64,000 bases of DNA from Methylopila sp. M107 (GTDB lineage Bacteria; Pseudomonadota; Alphaproteobacteria; Rhizobiales; Methylopilaceae): positions 3,537,039-3,601,038 of the forward strand of contig NZ_ARWB01000001.1 of assembly GCF_000384475.1 (NCBI RefSeq), written 5' to 3'. The first letter of the stretch is position 1, and each line of letters begins with the position of its first letter. Of this stretch, positions 42,868 through 52,180 are shown in pieces. The notes beneath the pieces were generated by a model that searched no databases, was not told where the DNA came from, and saw nothing but the letters and a program-made list of their open reading frames with translations. The position numbers and the translations under genes were made by a program.

Positions 42868-43101
42868 ATGCCTAAGTTCCGCGTCATCAACGATTCTGAG
42901 AATCAGACCGAACTGGAAGTCGAACCATGTGCTTTTTCTGAAGTATTGCTACCGAAAGACGAGGTAATAATTGATTATGTCGAGCCGGCAGAGTTCGATT
43001 TCTATATCGGCAATAAAGGTGTATTGATAGATATTGTTAGTGAGAAGATAATTTTTACAACAAAGGAGGGGTCAAGTGAGTTCAGAATTCCTTTGAAATG
43101 A
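42868..43101 (+). CDS. putative immunity protein for the RHS tip
   Basis: The 77-residue acidic protein (MPKFRVINDSENQTELEVEP, then VLLPKDEVIIDYVEPAEFDF) begins 19 bases after the RHS stop and has the same low GC as the toxin tip. Its family is unknown to me. Position, size and composition are those of an immunity gene for a C-terminal toxin domain. There is no signal peptide, so it would act in the cytoplasm. Confidence 0.6.
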   Translation: MPKFRVINDSENQTELEVEPCAFSEVLLPKDEVIIDYVEPAEFDFYIGNKGVLIDIVSEKIIFTTKEGSSEFRIPLK

Positions 43102-43427
43102 TCCGTAGAATGCGACTCGCTCGGTGAACTTCGGTGCGGGGCATCGTTGCTGAAGCCCCATCAAAACGGATAATCGTGTCTCGGTTTGGCCAGACCCATC
43201 GAGTGGTCTTGGTGCAATGCCAGCGGCAACATGCAAGGAGGCCGCGGCCGCACCTTCGTGTGGGACGGCGAGAACCGACCCTCCTCGATAAAACCTCAGT
43301 GGAAGGCGGCTGAGAGATGGCCGCTACCTGAGAGGGCGAGCTTTCTTGAGGTATGGCTTTCGGCCATGTGAGGGATTTTTGATTGTAAGAAGTTGCGTTA
43401 CTGAAACTGCTTCGGTTCCTTCAATAG
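43102..43427 (+). pseudogene. RHS core remnant downstream of the toxin-immunity pair
   Basis: At 43210-43290 the frame reads NASGNMQGGRGRTFVWDGEN, matching the intact NANGNMKSGRGRTFTWDGEN of the upstream gene (about 41498-41560) with clear base-level similarity. It stops within 30 codons. This is the usual trace of tip displacement or recombination at RHS loci. The rest of the interval has no gene. Confidence 0.7.
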
Positions 43428-44570
43428 ATGGATGCGGTCAGGTTAGACGAAATGCTTGATCGCCTGATACGCGAACTCAGTATTGGTCAAACAATCACTA
43501 ATCAAGCGCTCGAGCGGGGGCGACGAGCGGCCGAGCAAAGTGGCTCCCGCATAGACCAGGCGCTGAACCGTCTGGGTTTGATTCCGGACGACGCGCTCGT
43601 CGCCGCGTGGAGTTCGGTCGCGAGCCTGCCAATTGCTATGATCTCGGATTTCCCACCCTTGAACCCGGCTGCCGGGACCCTGCATCCAAGCTTTCTCCGG
43701 CACTCCCGCTGCGCTCCTCTAGCCATCGATGGCGGAACCCTCGTCCTCGCCGTCGAAGACCCTCTCGACCACTTCACCCCCGCAGCCGTCGCCTTGCGCA
43801 CCGGTCTCAGCGTCGAGCTTCGCCTCGCCCGTTCCGGCGACATCGACGCCTGGCTCAAATCGCTTCCCGACGACAACCATCCTGCGGATGAGGCGCAGCA
43901 CCTCGTTGACGAATCTCTGACCCTTGACGTCGAGCGTCTGAAGGATCGGGCGAGCGACGCGCCGGTGGTGCGGCTGGTGAACGCGATCATCGACCGGGCG
44001 ATCGAGAGCAAGGCGTCGGACATTCACCTTACGTCGCAACGTTCCGGCTCGCGGCTGCGCTACCGCATCGACGGCATCTTGCGGGACGCCGAGCCGCCGG
44101 GGGCGGGCTTGCACGCCTCGGTGATCTCGCGGATCAAGATCATGGCGGGGCTCGACATCGCCGAGCGGCGGCTTCCGCAGGACGGGCGCATCCGCGCGAC
44201 CTTTCGGGGGCAGGAGATCGACCTTCGCGTCTCCACCATGCCGCACGCCCATGGCGAGGGCGCGGTGCTGCGCGTGCTGGACCGCTCGGCGGTCGAGCTG
44301 CGCTTCGAATCCCTTGGCCTGTCGGAGACCACGGTCGCGGCGCTGCGGCGGGCGCTGTCCGCCCCGCACGGCATGATCCTCGTCACCGGCCCGACCGGCT
44401 CGGGCAAGTCCACCACGCTCTACGCCGCGCTGAAGGAGATTTCGGGGCCGGACCGCAACGTCGTGACTGTGGAAGACCCGATCGAACATCACCTTGCGGG
44501 GGTCAATCAGATCCAGGTCGCGCTCAATGTGGGCCCGATTGCGCGCAGGCGTCGCCTTCGGCCGCAATGA
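43428..44570 (+). pseudogene. GspE/PilB-type secretion ATPase, C-terminally truncated
   Basis: The 380-residue product has the N-terminal GspE domain (about 1-150) and the first part of the ATPase: VNAIIDRAIESKASDIHLTS, SRIKIMAGLDIAERRLPQDG, Walker A VTGPTGSGKSTTLYAA (about 319-334) and the Asp box VTVEDPIEHHLAGVNQIQV. It then runs into RRRRLRPQ and stops, so Walker B (GEIRD) and the zinc CxxC domain are missing. Neither other frame resumes the homology before cysQ. A normal GspE has 500-570 residues. ATP hydrolysis is unlikely. No other type II secretion genes are nearby. Confidence 0.85.
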
Positions 44571-44598
44571 CGACCATGCCGGAACGCCTATCCAGCTG

Positions 44599-45408
44599 TC
44601 AGTCCCGTCCGCCCCACGCCACGAACGGGCCGTTCCGGAAGCCGGCCTCCGCCTTGCCGTAGAGGAAGGCGGAGCCGTCGGGCTTCAGCACCGCGCCGCC
44701 GGCGGCCGACAGCACCGCGTGTCCCGCCGCCGTGTCCCATTCCATGGTGGGGCCGAAGCGCGGATAGACGTCGGCCTCGCCCTCGGCCACCAGGCAGAAC
44801 TTGAGCGACGAACCCGCGGAGCGGCGGCTCGCGATGCTGAGCGTCGACAGGAACTCTTCCGTGGTCGGATCGGAATGGCTGCGGCTTGCGACCGCGCAGA
44901 GCGCCGCGGCGCCGGCCGGCCGCACCGCGATCGAGCGGTAGGCGTCGGCGGCCGGGATCTCGCGGTTGCCGGCGCGCGCGGTCTTGGCGCCGAGCGCGCT
45001 TGACCCGATCCACATCGCGCCGAGCGCGGGCGCGAACACGCAGCCGAGGATCGGCTTGCCGTCGTCGATCAGGCCGACATTGACCGTGAACTCGCCGTTC
45101 TTCGCCAGAAACTCGCGCGTGCCGTCGAGCGGGTCGACCAGCAGGAAGGTCTTCGGCGCGTCCTTGCGCACGCCCTCGCGCGAGGCTTCCTCCTCCGCGA
45201 TCACCGGCACGCCCGGCAGCAGCTTTTCGAGGCCCGACAGCAGGATCACCTCGGCGCGCTCGTCGGCGGCGGTGACGGGGCTGCGGTCGTCCTTGGCGCG
45301 GGCCTCGATCTCCGGCCCGTCATAGACGTCGAGGATCGCGCGGCCGGCCTCGACCGACAGGCTCGCGAGCGCCTCGAGCAGGCGTCGATCGTGCGCGGCC
45401 TCGTGCAT
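44599..45408 (-). CDS. cysQ: 3'(2'),5'-bisphosphate nucleotidase CysQ
   Basis: The 269-residue protein is a lithium-sensitive inositol-monophosphatase-fold phosphatase that removes PAP made by sulfotransfer and sulfate reduction. Metal ligands are visible in IAEEEASREG, VDPLDGTREFLAKNGEF and MEWDTAAGHAVLSAAGG. The ATG at 45408 (MHEAAHDRR) is preferred over an upstream in-frame start. It converges on the truncated secretion ATPase and is divergent from chpT. Confidence 0.95.
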   Translation of the reverse strand: MHEAAHDRRLLEALASLSVEAGRAILDVYDGPEIEARAKDDRSPVTAADERAEVILLSGLEKLLPGVPVIAEEEASREGVRKDAPKTFLLVDPLDGTREFLAKNGEFTVNVGLIDDGKPILGCVFAPALGAMWIGSSALGAKTARAGNREIPAADAYRSIAVRPAGAAALCAVASRSHSDPTTEEFLSTLSIASRRSAGSSLKFCLVAEGEADVYPRFGPTMEWDTAAGHAVLSAAGGAVLKPDGSAFLYGKAEAGFRNGPFVAWGGRD

Positions 45409-45542
45409 GGTGGGCGACCTCCAACGGAATAGGACGAAGCGCGTGCCCGCCGCCTTGAGGGCGCGCACGGTTATCGTGTATCAGGCGACACCTTCGCTGC
45501 GGGCGAGACTCGCGCGGCCTTCAAGCCTTACCGGGAGCCGAG

Positions 45543-46223
45543 ATGTCAACCTCCGACGGAACCGCCGAGGACGGCGTCATCACGCTCGACGGGCTCGATC
45601 TCGCGGCGCTGGTCGCGAGCCGCGTCTGCCACGACGTCATCAGCCCGGTGGGCGCGATCGTCAACGGCCTCGAGATCCTCGAGGACGAGAAGGACGAGGG
45701 CATGCGCGGCTTCGCCTTCGACCTCATCAAGAAAAGCGCCGCGCAGGCCTCGGCTCGCCTGCAGTTCTGCCGGATCGCCTTCGGCGCGGCGGGCTCCGCG
45801 GCCGCCGTGCTCGACCTCGGCGACGCCGAACAGGTCGCGCGCGGCTTCATCGAGGACGACAAGACCAAGCTCGTCTGGGAGGCGCAGCGCCAGCTGCTGC
45901 CGAAGAACGTGGTGAAGCTGCTGCTCAACCTCGTGCTGGTCGCCACCACCACGGTGCCGCGCGGCGGCCAGATCAAGGTCACCTCGACCGGCGAGGGCGA
46001 CGCGACCGAGTTCGTGCTGGTCGCGAACGGGACCAGCGCCCGCGTGCCCGCGAACGTCGTCGAGCTGATTTCGGGACGGGCCCCGGAGAACCGCGTCGAC
46101 GCCCATGTGATCCAGCCGTTCTACGCCGGCCTCGTCGCGCGGGCGGCCGGCATGACGGTCACGATCGAGGCCGAGATCGAGGGCCAGCAGATCGTCACGA
46201 AGGCGAAGCCCGCTTCGGCCTGA
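45543..46223 (+). CDS. chpT: histidine phosphotransferase ChpT
   Basis: The 226-residue protein carries the ChpT signature LVASRVCHDVISPVGAIVNG with the phospho-accepting His at residue 30, followed by a degenerate Bergerat-type domain (PKNVVKLLLNLVLVATTTVP). In Alphaproteobacteria it takes phosphate from CckA and gives it to CtrA and CpdR. CtrA is encoded 5.3 kb downstream, on the other strand. It is followed by cheA after about 90 bases. Confidence 0.95.
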   Translation: MSTSDGTAEDGVITLDGLDLAALVASRVCHDVISPVGAIVNGLEILEDEKDEGMRGFAFDLIKKSAAQASARLQFCRIAFGAAGSAAAVLDLGDAEQVARGFIEDDKTKLVWEAQRQLLPKNVVKLLLNLVLVATTTVPRGGQIKVTSTGEGDATEFVLVANGTSARVPANVVELISGRAPENRVDAHVIQPFYAGLVARAAGMTVTIEAEIEGQQIVTKAKPASA

Positions 46224-46316
46224 CGCGGCGTCGCAGGCTCAACAGAAAGTTATGGTTTTCGAGCGACTCTCTGCCGCGCCGGCGTTTCGACCGCCGACGC
46301 GCCCGGAGAGCGTGTT

Positions 46317-48998
46317 TTGGACGACCTGCTTCGAGATTTCCTGACCGAGACCGGCGAGAACCTTGATCTCGTCGACGTCGAACTCGTGCGCTTCGAGCAC
46401 GAACCCGAGAACGCCAAGATTCTCGGCAACATTTTCAGGCTCGTCCATACGGTGAAGGGGGCCTGCGGGTTCCTCGGGCTGCCGCGGCTCGAGGCGCTCG
46501 CCCATGCGGCCGAGACGCTGATGGGCCGCTTCCGCTCCGGCGCGGTCGCGACGCCCGAGGCCGTCACGCTGATTCTCTCGGCGATCGACCGCATCAAGGA
46601 GATCATGGCCGAGATCGAGCGCACGGGCGCCGAGCCCGCCGGCGCCGACGTCGATCTCGTGGCCGAACTCGAGCGCACCGCGGCCGCTGCTTCCGCGCCG
46701 CCCGCTCCGCCGGCCGCCAAGACGCCCGAGCAGGCGACCGAAGCCGCGCTCGGCCGGCCGCTGCTGCCGGGCGAGATCTCGCTCGACGAACTGGAGCGCA
46801 TCTTCCAGGAGGCGCCGGGACCGGACGAGGCCGACGCGCCCGAACCCGCCGCGCCGGTTCCGGCCCCCGCGCTCGCCGCGCAGCCGGTCGCGGCGGACGC
46901 CGTGCAAGCGCGCGCCGGCGCCGAGGAGCCGCGCGATCAGGCGGTCGCGAATCAGTCGATCCGCGTCGGCGTCGACACGCTCGACCGGCTGATGACCATG
47001 GTCTCCGAGCTGGTGCTGACCCGCAACCAGCTGACCGACACGGTGCGCCGGACCGGCGACGAGACCTTCGCGCTCCCGCTGCAGCGGCTGACCCACGTCA
47101 CGGCCGAGCTGCAGGAGGGCGTCATGAAGGCGCGCATGCAGCCGATCAGCGCCGCGTGGCGCGCCTTCCCGCGGCTGGTGCGCGACCTCGCCTCCGACCT
47201 CGGCAAGAAGATCGAGCTGGTGATGGAGGGCGGCGAGGCCGAACTCGACCGCCAGGTGCTCGACCTCATCAAGGATCCGCTGACCCACATGGTCCGCAAC
47301 TGCGCGGACCACGGGCTGGAGACGCCGGCCGAGCGCGCCGCGAAGGGCAAGCCCGACTTCGGCACCATCAGGCTGAGCGCCTGCCACCAGGGCGGATACG
47401 TCATCGTCGAGATTTCCGACGACGGCCGCGGCCTCGATCCCGAAAAGATCCGCCGCAAGGCCGTCGCGAACGGGCTCGCGGCGCAGGCCGAGGTCGAGCG
47501 GCTGACGGACGCGCAAGCCTATCGCTTCATCTTCTCGCCCGGCTTCTCGACCGCCGACAGGATCACCAACGTCTCCGGCCGCGGCGTCGGCCTCGACGTC
47601 GTGCGCGCCAATGTCGAGCTGATCGGCGGCTCGATCGACCTCAAGTCCGCGCACGGCGTCGGCACCACCTTCGTCATCCGCATCCCGCTCACGCTCGCGA
47701 TCATCCCGGCGCTGACGGTCGTGGTCGGCGGCAGCGCCTACGCCATCCCGCAGCTCGCGGTCCTCGAACTGGCGCGCGCGGGCGACCGCGGCGAGCACCG
47801 CATCGAGCGCGTCGGCGACACGAGGCTGCTGCGGCTCCGCGACGAACTGCTGCCGCTGGTCGGGCTGAAGGGCCTGCTCGGCGGCGAAACCGAAGACGTC
47901 GACTTCGGCGACGACGCGCTGGTCGTGATCGTCCAGTCGTCCGACGAGGCCTTCGGCATCGTGGTCGACGAGGTGCTCCACACCGAGGAGATCGTGGTCA
48001 AGCCGATGGCGTCGAGGCTGAAGCACATCGCGCTGTTCGCCGGCACCACCATCCTGGGCGACGGTTCGGTCGTGCTGATCCTCGACCCGAACGGCCTCGC
48101 GCAGTCGGTCAGCGCCGCAGGCCGCGACGCCCGCGTCGTGGCGGCGGCCGAACAAGGCGACGGCCGACCGCTCGCCTCGACCTCGATCGTCCCGATGCTG
48201 CTGTTCCGCGCCGGCGCCGGCGCGCCGAAGGCCGCGCCCCTGGCGCTGCTGACGCGTCTCGAAATGATCGACAGCAGCCGGATCGAACACGCCGACGGGC
48301 GCCTCGTCGTCCAGTATCGCGGCGCGCTGATGCCGCTCATCAAGGCGAGCGACGATCTGGAGCTCAGCCAGACCGGCGAACAGCCGCTGCTCGTCTTCAG
48401 CGACGACGGGCGCTGGGTCGGGCTGATCGTCGACGAGATCCTCGACATCGTCGAGGAGCGCATCGAGATCGGGCTCGGCTCGTCGTCGGTCGGAACGCAG
48501 GGTGCGGCCGTGATCTCCGGCCGCGCCACCGAGATCCTCGACGTCGGCCACTATCTGACGCTCGCCTTCGACGACTGGCTGTCGCGCAAGGACCGGATGG
48601 TGGAGCGGACCTCGACCACGACGATCCTGCTGGTCGACGACAGCGCCTTCTTCCGCAACATGCTGACCCCGGCGCTGACGGCTGCGGGCTACCTCGTCAC
48701 CCCGGTTGACGGGGGCGCCGCGGCGCTCGCGCTGGTGCGCGCCGGCGAGCGGTTCGACATCATCATCTCGGACCTCGAAATGCCCGGCATGGACGGCTTC
48801 GCGCTCGCCAAGGCGCTGCGCGGCGAGCCGGCCGCCGCAACGCTCCCGATCCTCGCTCTGTCGTCGCTGACCGCCCCCGAGGTGGTCGACCGCGCGCATC
48901 AGAGCGGGTTCAGCGACTACGTCGCGAAGTTCGACCGGCCGAGGCTCGTCGCCGCGCTCAAGACCCTCGGCGCCAGCGTCCAGAGGAGGGCCGCATGA
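46317..48998 (+). CDS. cheA: chemotaxis histidine kinase CheA with C-terminal receiver domain
   Basis: The 893-residue protein has an Hpt domain with phospho-His 44 (FRLVHTVKGACGF), a Pro/Ala linker (about 110-220), the dimerisation and kinase region (SIRVGVDTLDRLMTMVSELV; N box DPLTHMVRNCADHGLE; G1 ISDDGRGLDPEKIRRKAV; G2 GRGVGLDVVR), two CheW-like segments (ALTVVVGGSAYAIPQLAVLE and EQPLLVFSDDGRWVGLIVDE) and a receiver from about residue 770 (TILLVDDSAFFRNM, acceptor Asp in IIISDLEMPGMDGF). The receiver makes it a hybrid kinase. The start is TTG 46317 with GGAGAG about eight bases before; no ATG or GTG suits. Confidence 0.96.
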   Translation: MDDLLRDFLTETGENLDLVDVELVRFEHEPENAKILGNIFRLVHTVKGACGFLGLPRLEALAHAAETLMGRFRSGAVATPEAVTLILSAIDRIKEIMAEIERTGAEPAGADVDLVAELERTAAAASAPPAPPAAKTPEQATEAALGRPLLPGEISLDELERIFQEAPGPDEADAPEPAAPVPAPALAAQPVAADAVQARAGAEEPRDQAVANQSIRVGVDTLDRLMTMVSELVLTRNQLTDTVRRTGDETFALPLQRLTHVTAELQEGVMKARMQPISAAWRAFPRLVRDLASDLGKKIELVMEGGEAELDRQVLDLIKDPLTHMVRNCADHGLETPAERAAKGKPDFGTIRLSACHQGGYVIVEISDDGRGLDPEKIRRKAVANGLAAQAEVERLTDAQAYRFIFSPGFSTADRITNVSGRGVGLDVVRANVELIGGSIDLKSAHGVGTTFVIRIPLTLAIIPALTVVVGGSAYAIPQLAVLELARAGDRGEHRIERVGDTRLLRLRDELLPLVGLKGLLGGETEDVDFGDDALVVIVQSSDEAFGIVVDEVLHTEEIVVKPMASRLKHIALFAGTTILGDGSVVLILDPNGLAQSVSAAGRDARVVAAAEQGDGRPLASTSIVPMLLFRAGAGAPKAAPLALLTRLEMIDSSRIEHADGRLVVQYRGALMPLIKASDDLELSQTGEQPLLVFSDDGRWVGLIVDEILDIVEERIEIGLGSSSVGTQGAAVISGRATEILDVGHYLTLAFDDWLSRKDRMVERTSTTTILLVDDSAFFRNMLTPALTAAGYLVTPVDGGAAALALVRAGERFDIIISDLEMPGMDGFALAKALRGEPAAATLPILALSSLTAPEVVDRAHQSGFSDYVAKFDRPRLVAALKTLGASVQRRAA

Positions 48999-49453
48999 GC
49001 GACAGGACCGACAGCCGCCGCGGCTTCGTGACGGTCGAGATCGCCGGCCAGCTGTTCGGCATCGCGATCGAGCGCGTGCGGGAGGTGTTCCGTCCCGAGC
49101 GGATCACGCGCGTGCCGCTCGCCGGACCCGAGATCGCCGGCGTGCTCAACCTGCGCGGACGCATCGTGACCGCGATCGACATGCGGGTGCGGCTCGACCG
49201 CCCGCCCGCCGGTCCCGGAGCCGCCCTGATGGCGATCGGCGTCGACCGGTCCCAGGAGGATTTCGCCCTGCTGGTCGACCGTCCCGGCGACGTGATCGAG
49301 ATCGAGGCCGCGGCGATCGAGCGGACTCCCATGACGCTTCATCCCAACTGGCGGGCGCTCGTCGAGGGCGTTCACCGGATGGAGGACAAATTGATGCTGA
49401 TCCTCGACGTCGACCGCGCCATCGGCGCGGACGAGATCGCGGACGCGGCCTGA
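48995..49453 (+). CDS. cheW: chemotaxis coupling protein CheW
   Basis: The 152-residue protein links receptors to CheA. Its blocks FVTVEIAGQLFGIAIERVRE, AGVLNLRGRIVTAIDMRVRL and the end KLMLILDVDRAI are the CheW signature. The ATG overlaps the cheA stop by four bases, so it is translationally coupled. Confidence 0.95.
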   Translation: MSDRTDSRRGFVTVEIAGQLFGIAIERVREVFRPERITRVPLAGPEIAGVLNLRGRIVTAIDMRVRLDRPPAGPGAALMAIGVDRSQEDFALLVDRPGDVIEIEAAAIERTPMTLHPNWRALVEGVHRMEDKLMLILDVDRAIGADEIADAA

Positions 49454-49499
49454 ACCCGACCAATCGCGGCCGCGCCCGGCCGCCCGGAGCGACACTGCC

Positions 49500-49865
49500 A
49501 TGAAACACTGCCTCGTCGTCGACGACTCAAGCGTCATCCGAAAGGTGGCGCGCCGCATCCTGGAAACCCAGGAGTTCAAGATCTCGGAGGCCGAGAACGG
49601 CGAGAGCGCGCTCGCGCTCTGCAAGCAGGCCATGCCGGACGGCATCCTGCTCGACTGGAACATGCCCGTGATGGACGGCTTCGACTTCCTCGCGGCGCTG
49701 CGTTCGCTGCCGGGCGGCGACGCGCCCAAGGTCGTGTTCTGCACGACCGAGAACGACGTCTCGATGATCACCCGCGCCATGCGCGCGGGCGCCGACGAAT
49801 ACGTCATGAAGCCGTTCGACAGCGAGATCATCACGTCGAAATTCGCGGAAGTGGGCCTGCTCTGA
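49500..49865 (+). CDS. cheY: single-domain response regulator CheY
   Basis: The 121-residue receiver starts MKHCLVVDDSSVIRKVARRI with acidic pair D8/D9, acceptor D52 in ILLDWNMPVMDGF, and the conserved Lys in YVMKPFDSE. It is the likely CheA target acting on the flagellar switch. It lies 46 bases behind cheW and 11 bases before cheB. Confidence 0.95.
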   Translation: MKHCLVVDDSSVIRKVARRILETQEFKISEAENGESALALCKQAMPDGILLDWNMPVMDGFDFLAALRSLPGGDAPKVVFCTTENDVSMITRAMRAGADEYVMKPFDSEIITSKFAEVGLL

Positions 49866-49876
49866 GAGGTCGGCCC

Positions 49877-50536
49877 ATGCCGATCCCAGGGTCAGTCCCG
49901 CGGTCCGCGGACGCCGAACCGTCCAACGTCCGACGCGCCGGGTTCCGGCCGCGCATGGGCGCGCTCGTCATCGGGGCCTCGACCGGCGGCCCGCAGGCGC
50001 TTCATGAAGTGCTGAAGGCGGCGAAGCCGGCGCTCGGCGCGGTTCCGACGCTGATCTGCCAGCACATGCCGGCGGGTTTCACGACCGTGCTCGCCGACCA
50101 TCTCTCGACCGGACTTGGCCTGCGGGCGCGCGAGGCCAAGGATGGCGAGCCGATCGTCGCGGGCGACGTCTATCTCGCTCCAGGCGGTCGGCACTTCACC
50201 GTGCAGCGCGTGGGCGGTCGGATCGTGGCCCGCCTCGCCGACGGGCCGCCGGTGAATTTCTGCAGGCCGTCCGTCGACCCGCTGTTCCGTTCGGCCGTCG
50301 AGGTCTATGGCGCGGGCGTCGTCGCGGTCGTCCTGACCGGCATGGGCTCGGACGGCGCGGCGGCCGTGACGGAGGTCGCCTCGGCGGGCGGGCGTGTGAT
50401 CGCACAGGACGAGGCCACCAGCGCGGTGTGGGGCATGCCGGGCGCGGCTGTCGCCACGGGCGCATGTTCGGCCGTGCTGCCGCTTTCGGGCATTGGAATT
50501 CGCATCGCGGCGTGGGCGCGGGGAGAACGGACGTGA
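49877..50536 (+). CDS. cheB: CheB methylesterase catalytic domain without receiver
   Basis: The 219-residue protein is only the CheB C-terminal domain, which removes methyl groups from receptor glutamates. The catalytic triad is visible: Ser in VIGASTGGPQAL, His in ICQHMPAGFT, Asp in LTGMGSDGAAAV. The N-terminal receiver and linker of ordinary CheB (about 350 residues) are absent; about 27 loose residues precede the catalytic core. The cheY gene stands directly upstream as its own ORF. The stop overlaps the cheR GTG by four bases. Confidence 0.93.
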   Translation: MPIPGSVPRSADAEPSNVRRAGFRPRMGALVIGASTGGPQALHEVLKAAKPALGAVPTLICQHMPAGFTTVLADHLSTGLGLRAREAKDGEPIVAGDVYLAPGGRHFTVQRVGGRIVARLADGPPVNFCRPSVDPLFRSAVEVYGAGVVAVVLTGMGSDGAAAVTEVASAGGRVIAQDEATSAVWGMPGAAVATGACSAVLPLSGIGIRIAAWARGERT

Positions 50537-51384
50537 CGCCAGCGCAGTTTTCCTTCCTCGCCGACTTCCTCAGGCAGCGCTCCGGCCTCTCGATCGGAGA
50601 GGACAAGCGCTACCTCGTCGACGCGCGGCTTTCGCCGATCGCCCGCGCGCGTGGCCGCTCGCTTCCCGATCTCATCGAGACGCTCCGGCGCGGCGACGAC
50701 CTCGCCCTGGCGGCCGCGGTGATCGAGGCGATGACGACCAACGAGACCTTCTTCTTCCGCGACGCGACGCCATTCGCGGCGCTCTCCGAGGTCATGCTGC
50801 CAAAACTGTTCGCGGCGCGCGGGCTCGAGAAACGGCTGCGGATCTGGTGCGCCGCCTGCTCGACGGGCCAGGAGCCCTATTCGATCGCGATGACGCTCGA
50901 CCAGCACGCCGAGGCGCTGAAGGGCTGGAGCGTCGAGATCGTCGGAACCGACATCTCCTCCGAGGTGATCGACCGGGCGCGGGCGGGGCTGTTCACGCAG
51001 TTCGAGGTCCAGCGCGGACTGCCGATCCGCCTGCTGCTCGCGAACTTCGTCCAGGAGGGCGACAAGTGGCGCATCTCGGAGGCGCTGCGGAGCCGGGTGC
51101 AGTTCCGCACCCTCAACCTGCTGCGGGATTTCTCCACGCTCGGCTCGTTTGACGTGGTCTTCTGCCGGAACGTGCTGATCTATTTCGACGCCGCGACCAA
51201 GCGGGAGGTGCTCGGGCGGATGTCGCGCCAGACCGCCTCCGACGGGTTTCTGGCGCTCGGCGCGGCCGAGAGCCTCAACGGCATGGGCCTGCCGTTCCAG
51301 CCGATCGCCGGCCGTCCGGGGATCTGCGGGCGAACCCCCGCCGCGCCCGTCATCCAGTTCCGCCGCGAGGGGGCGGTCGCCTGA
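50533..51384 (+). CDS. cheR: chemotaxis methyltransferase CheR
   Basis: The 283-residue protein methylates receptor glutamates with S-adenosylmethionine. It has the N-terminal all-helical domain (FSFLADFLRQRSGLSIGEDK), SAM motif RIWCAACSTGQEPYSIAM, and FDVVFCRNVLIYFDAATKRE. GTG at 50533 overlaps the cheB TGA and has GGGAGAACGG just upstream. It is the last gene of the che operon. Confidence 0.95.
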   Translation: MTPAQFSFLADFLRQRSGLSIGEDKRYLVDARLSPIARARGRSLPDLIETLRRGDDLALAAAVIEAMTTNETFFFRDATPFAALSEVMLPKLFAARGLEKRLRIWCAACSTGQEPYSIAMTLDQHAEALKGWSVEIVGTDISSEVIDRARAGLFTQFEVQRGLPIRLLLANFVQEGDKWRISEALRSRVQFRTLNLLRDFSTLGSFDVVFCRNVLIYFDAATKREVLGRMSRQTASDGFLALGAAESLNGMGLPFQPIAGRPGICGRTPAAPVIQFRREGAVA

Positions 51385-51415
51385 GGGTTCGAACGCCTGA
51401 GGGCCTGAAACGCGA

Positions 51416-51438
51416 AAACCCGCGCAGTGCGCGGGTTT
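51416..51438. terminator. bidirectional terminator between cheR and ctrA
   Basis: AAACCCGCGC (51416-51425) pairs with GCGCGGGTTT (51429-51438) around a three-base loop. The A and T runs flank both sides, so it can stop transcripts from the converging cheR and ctrA genes. Confidence 0.85.
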
Positions 51439-51481
51439 CGGTGTCGAGATCCAGCTGGAGGTTCGGACGCGCCGCCGGAGA

Positions 51482-52180
<699 letters not shown>

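Noticed and set aside
43428-44570. Frameshift in gspE that could be repaired
   Set aside because: I read the other two frames after 44520 and found no Walker B or zinc domain before cysQ, so it is a truncation, not a simple shift.
46239-48899. 886-codon minus-strand frame opposite cheA
   Set aside because: High GC gives long antisense frames. CheA motifs are all on the plus strand and the minus product is Arg/Asp/Leu-rich without features.
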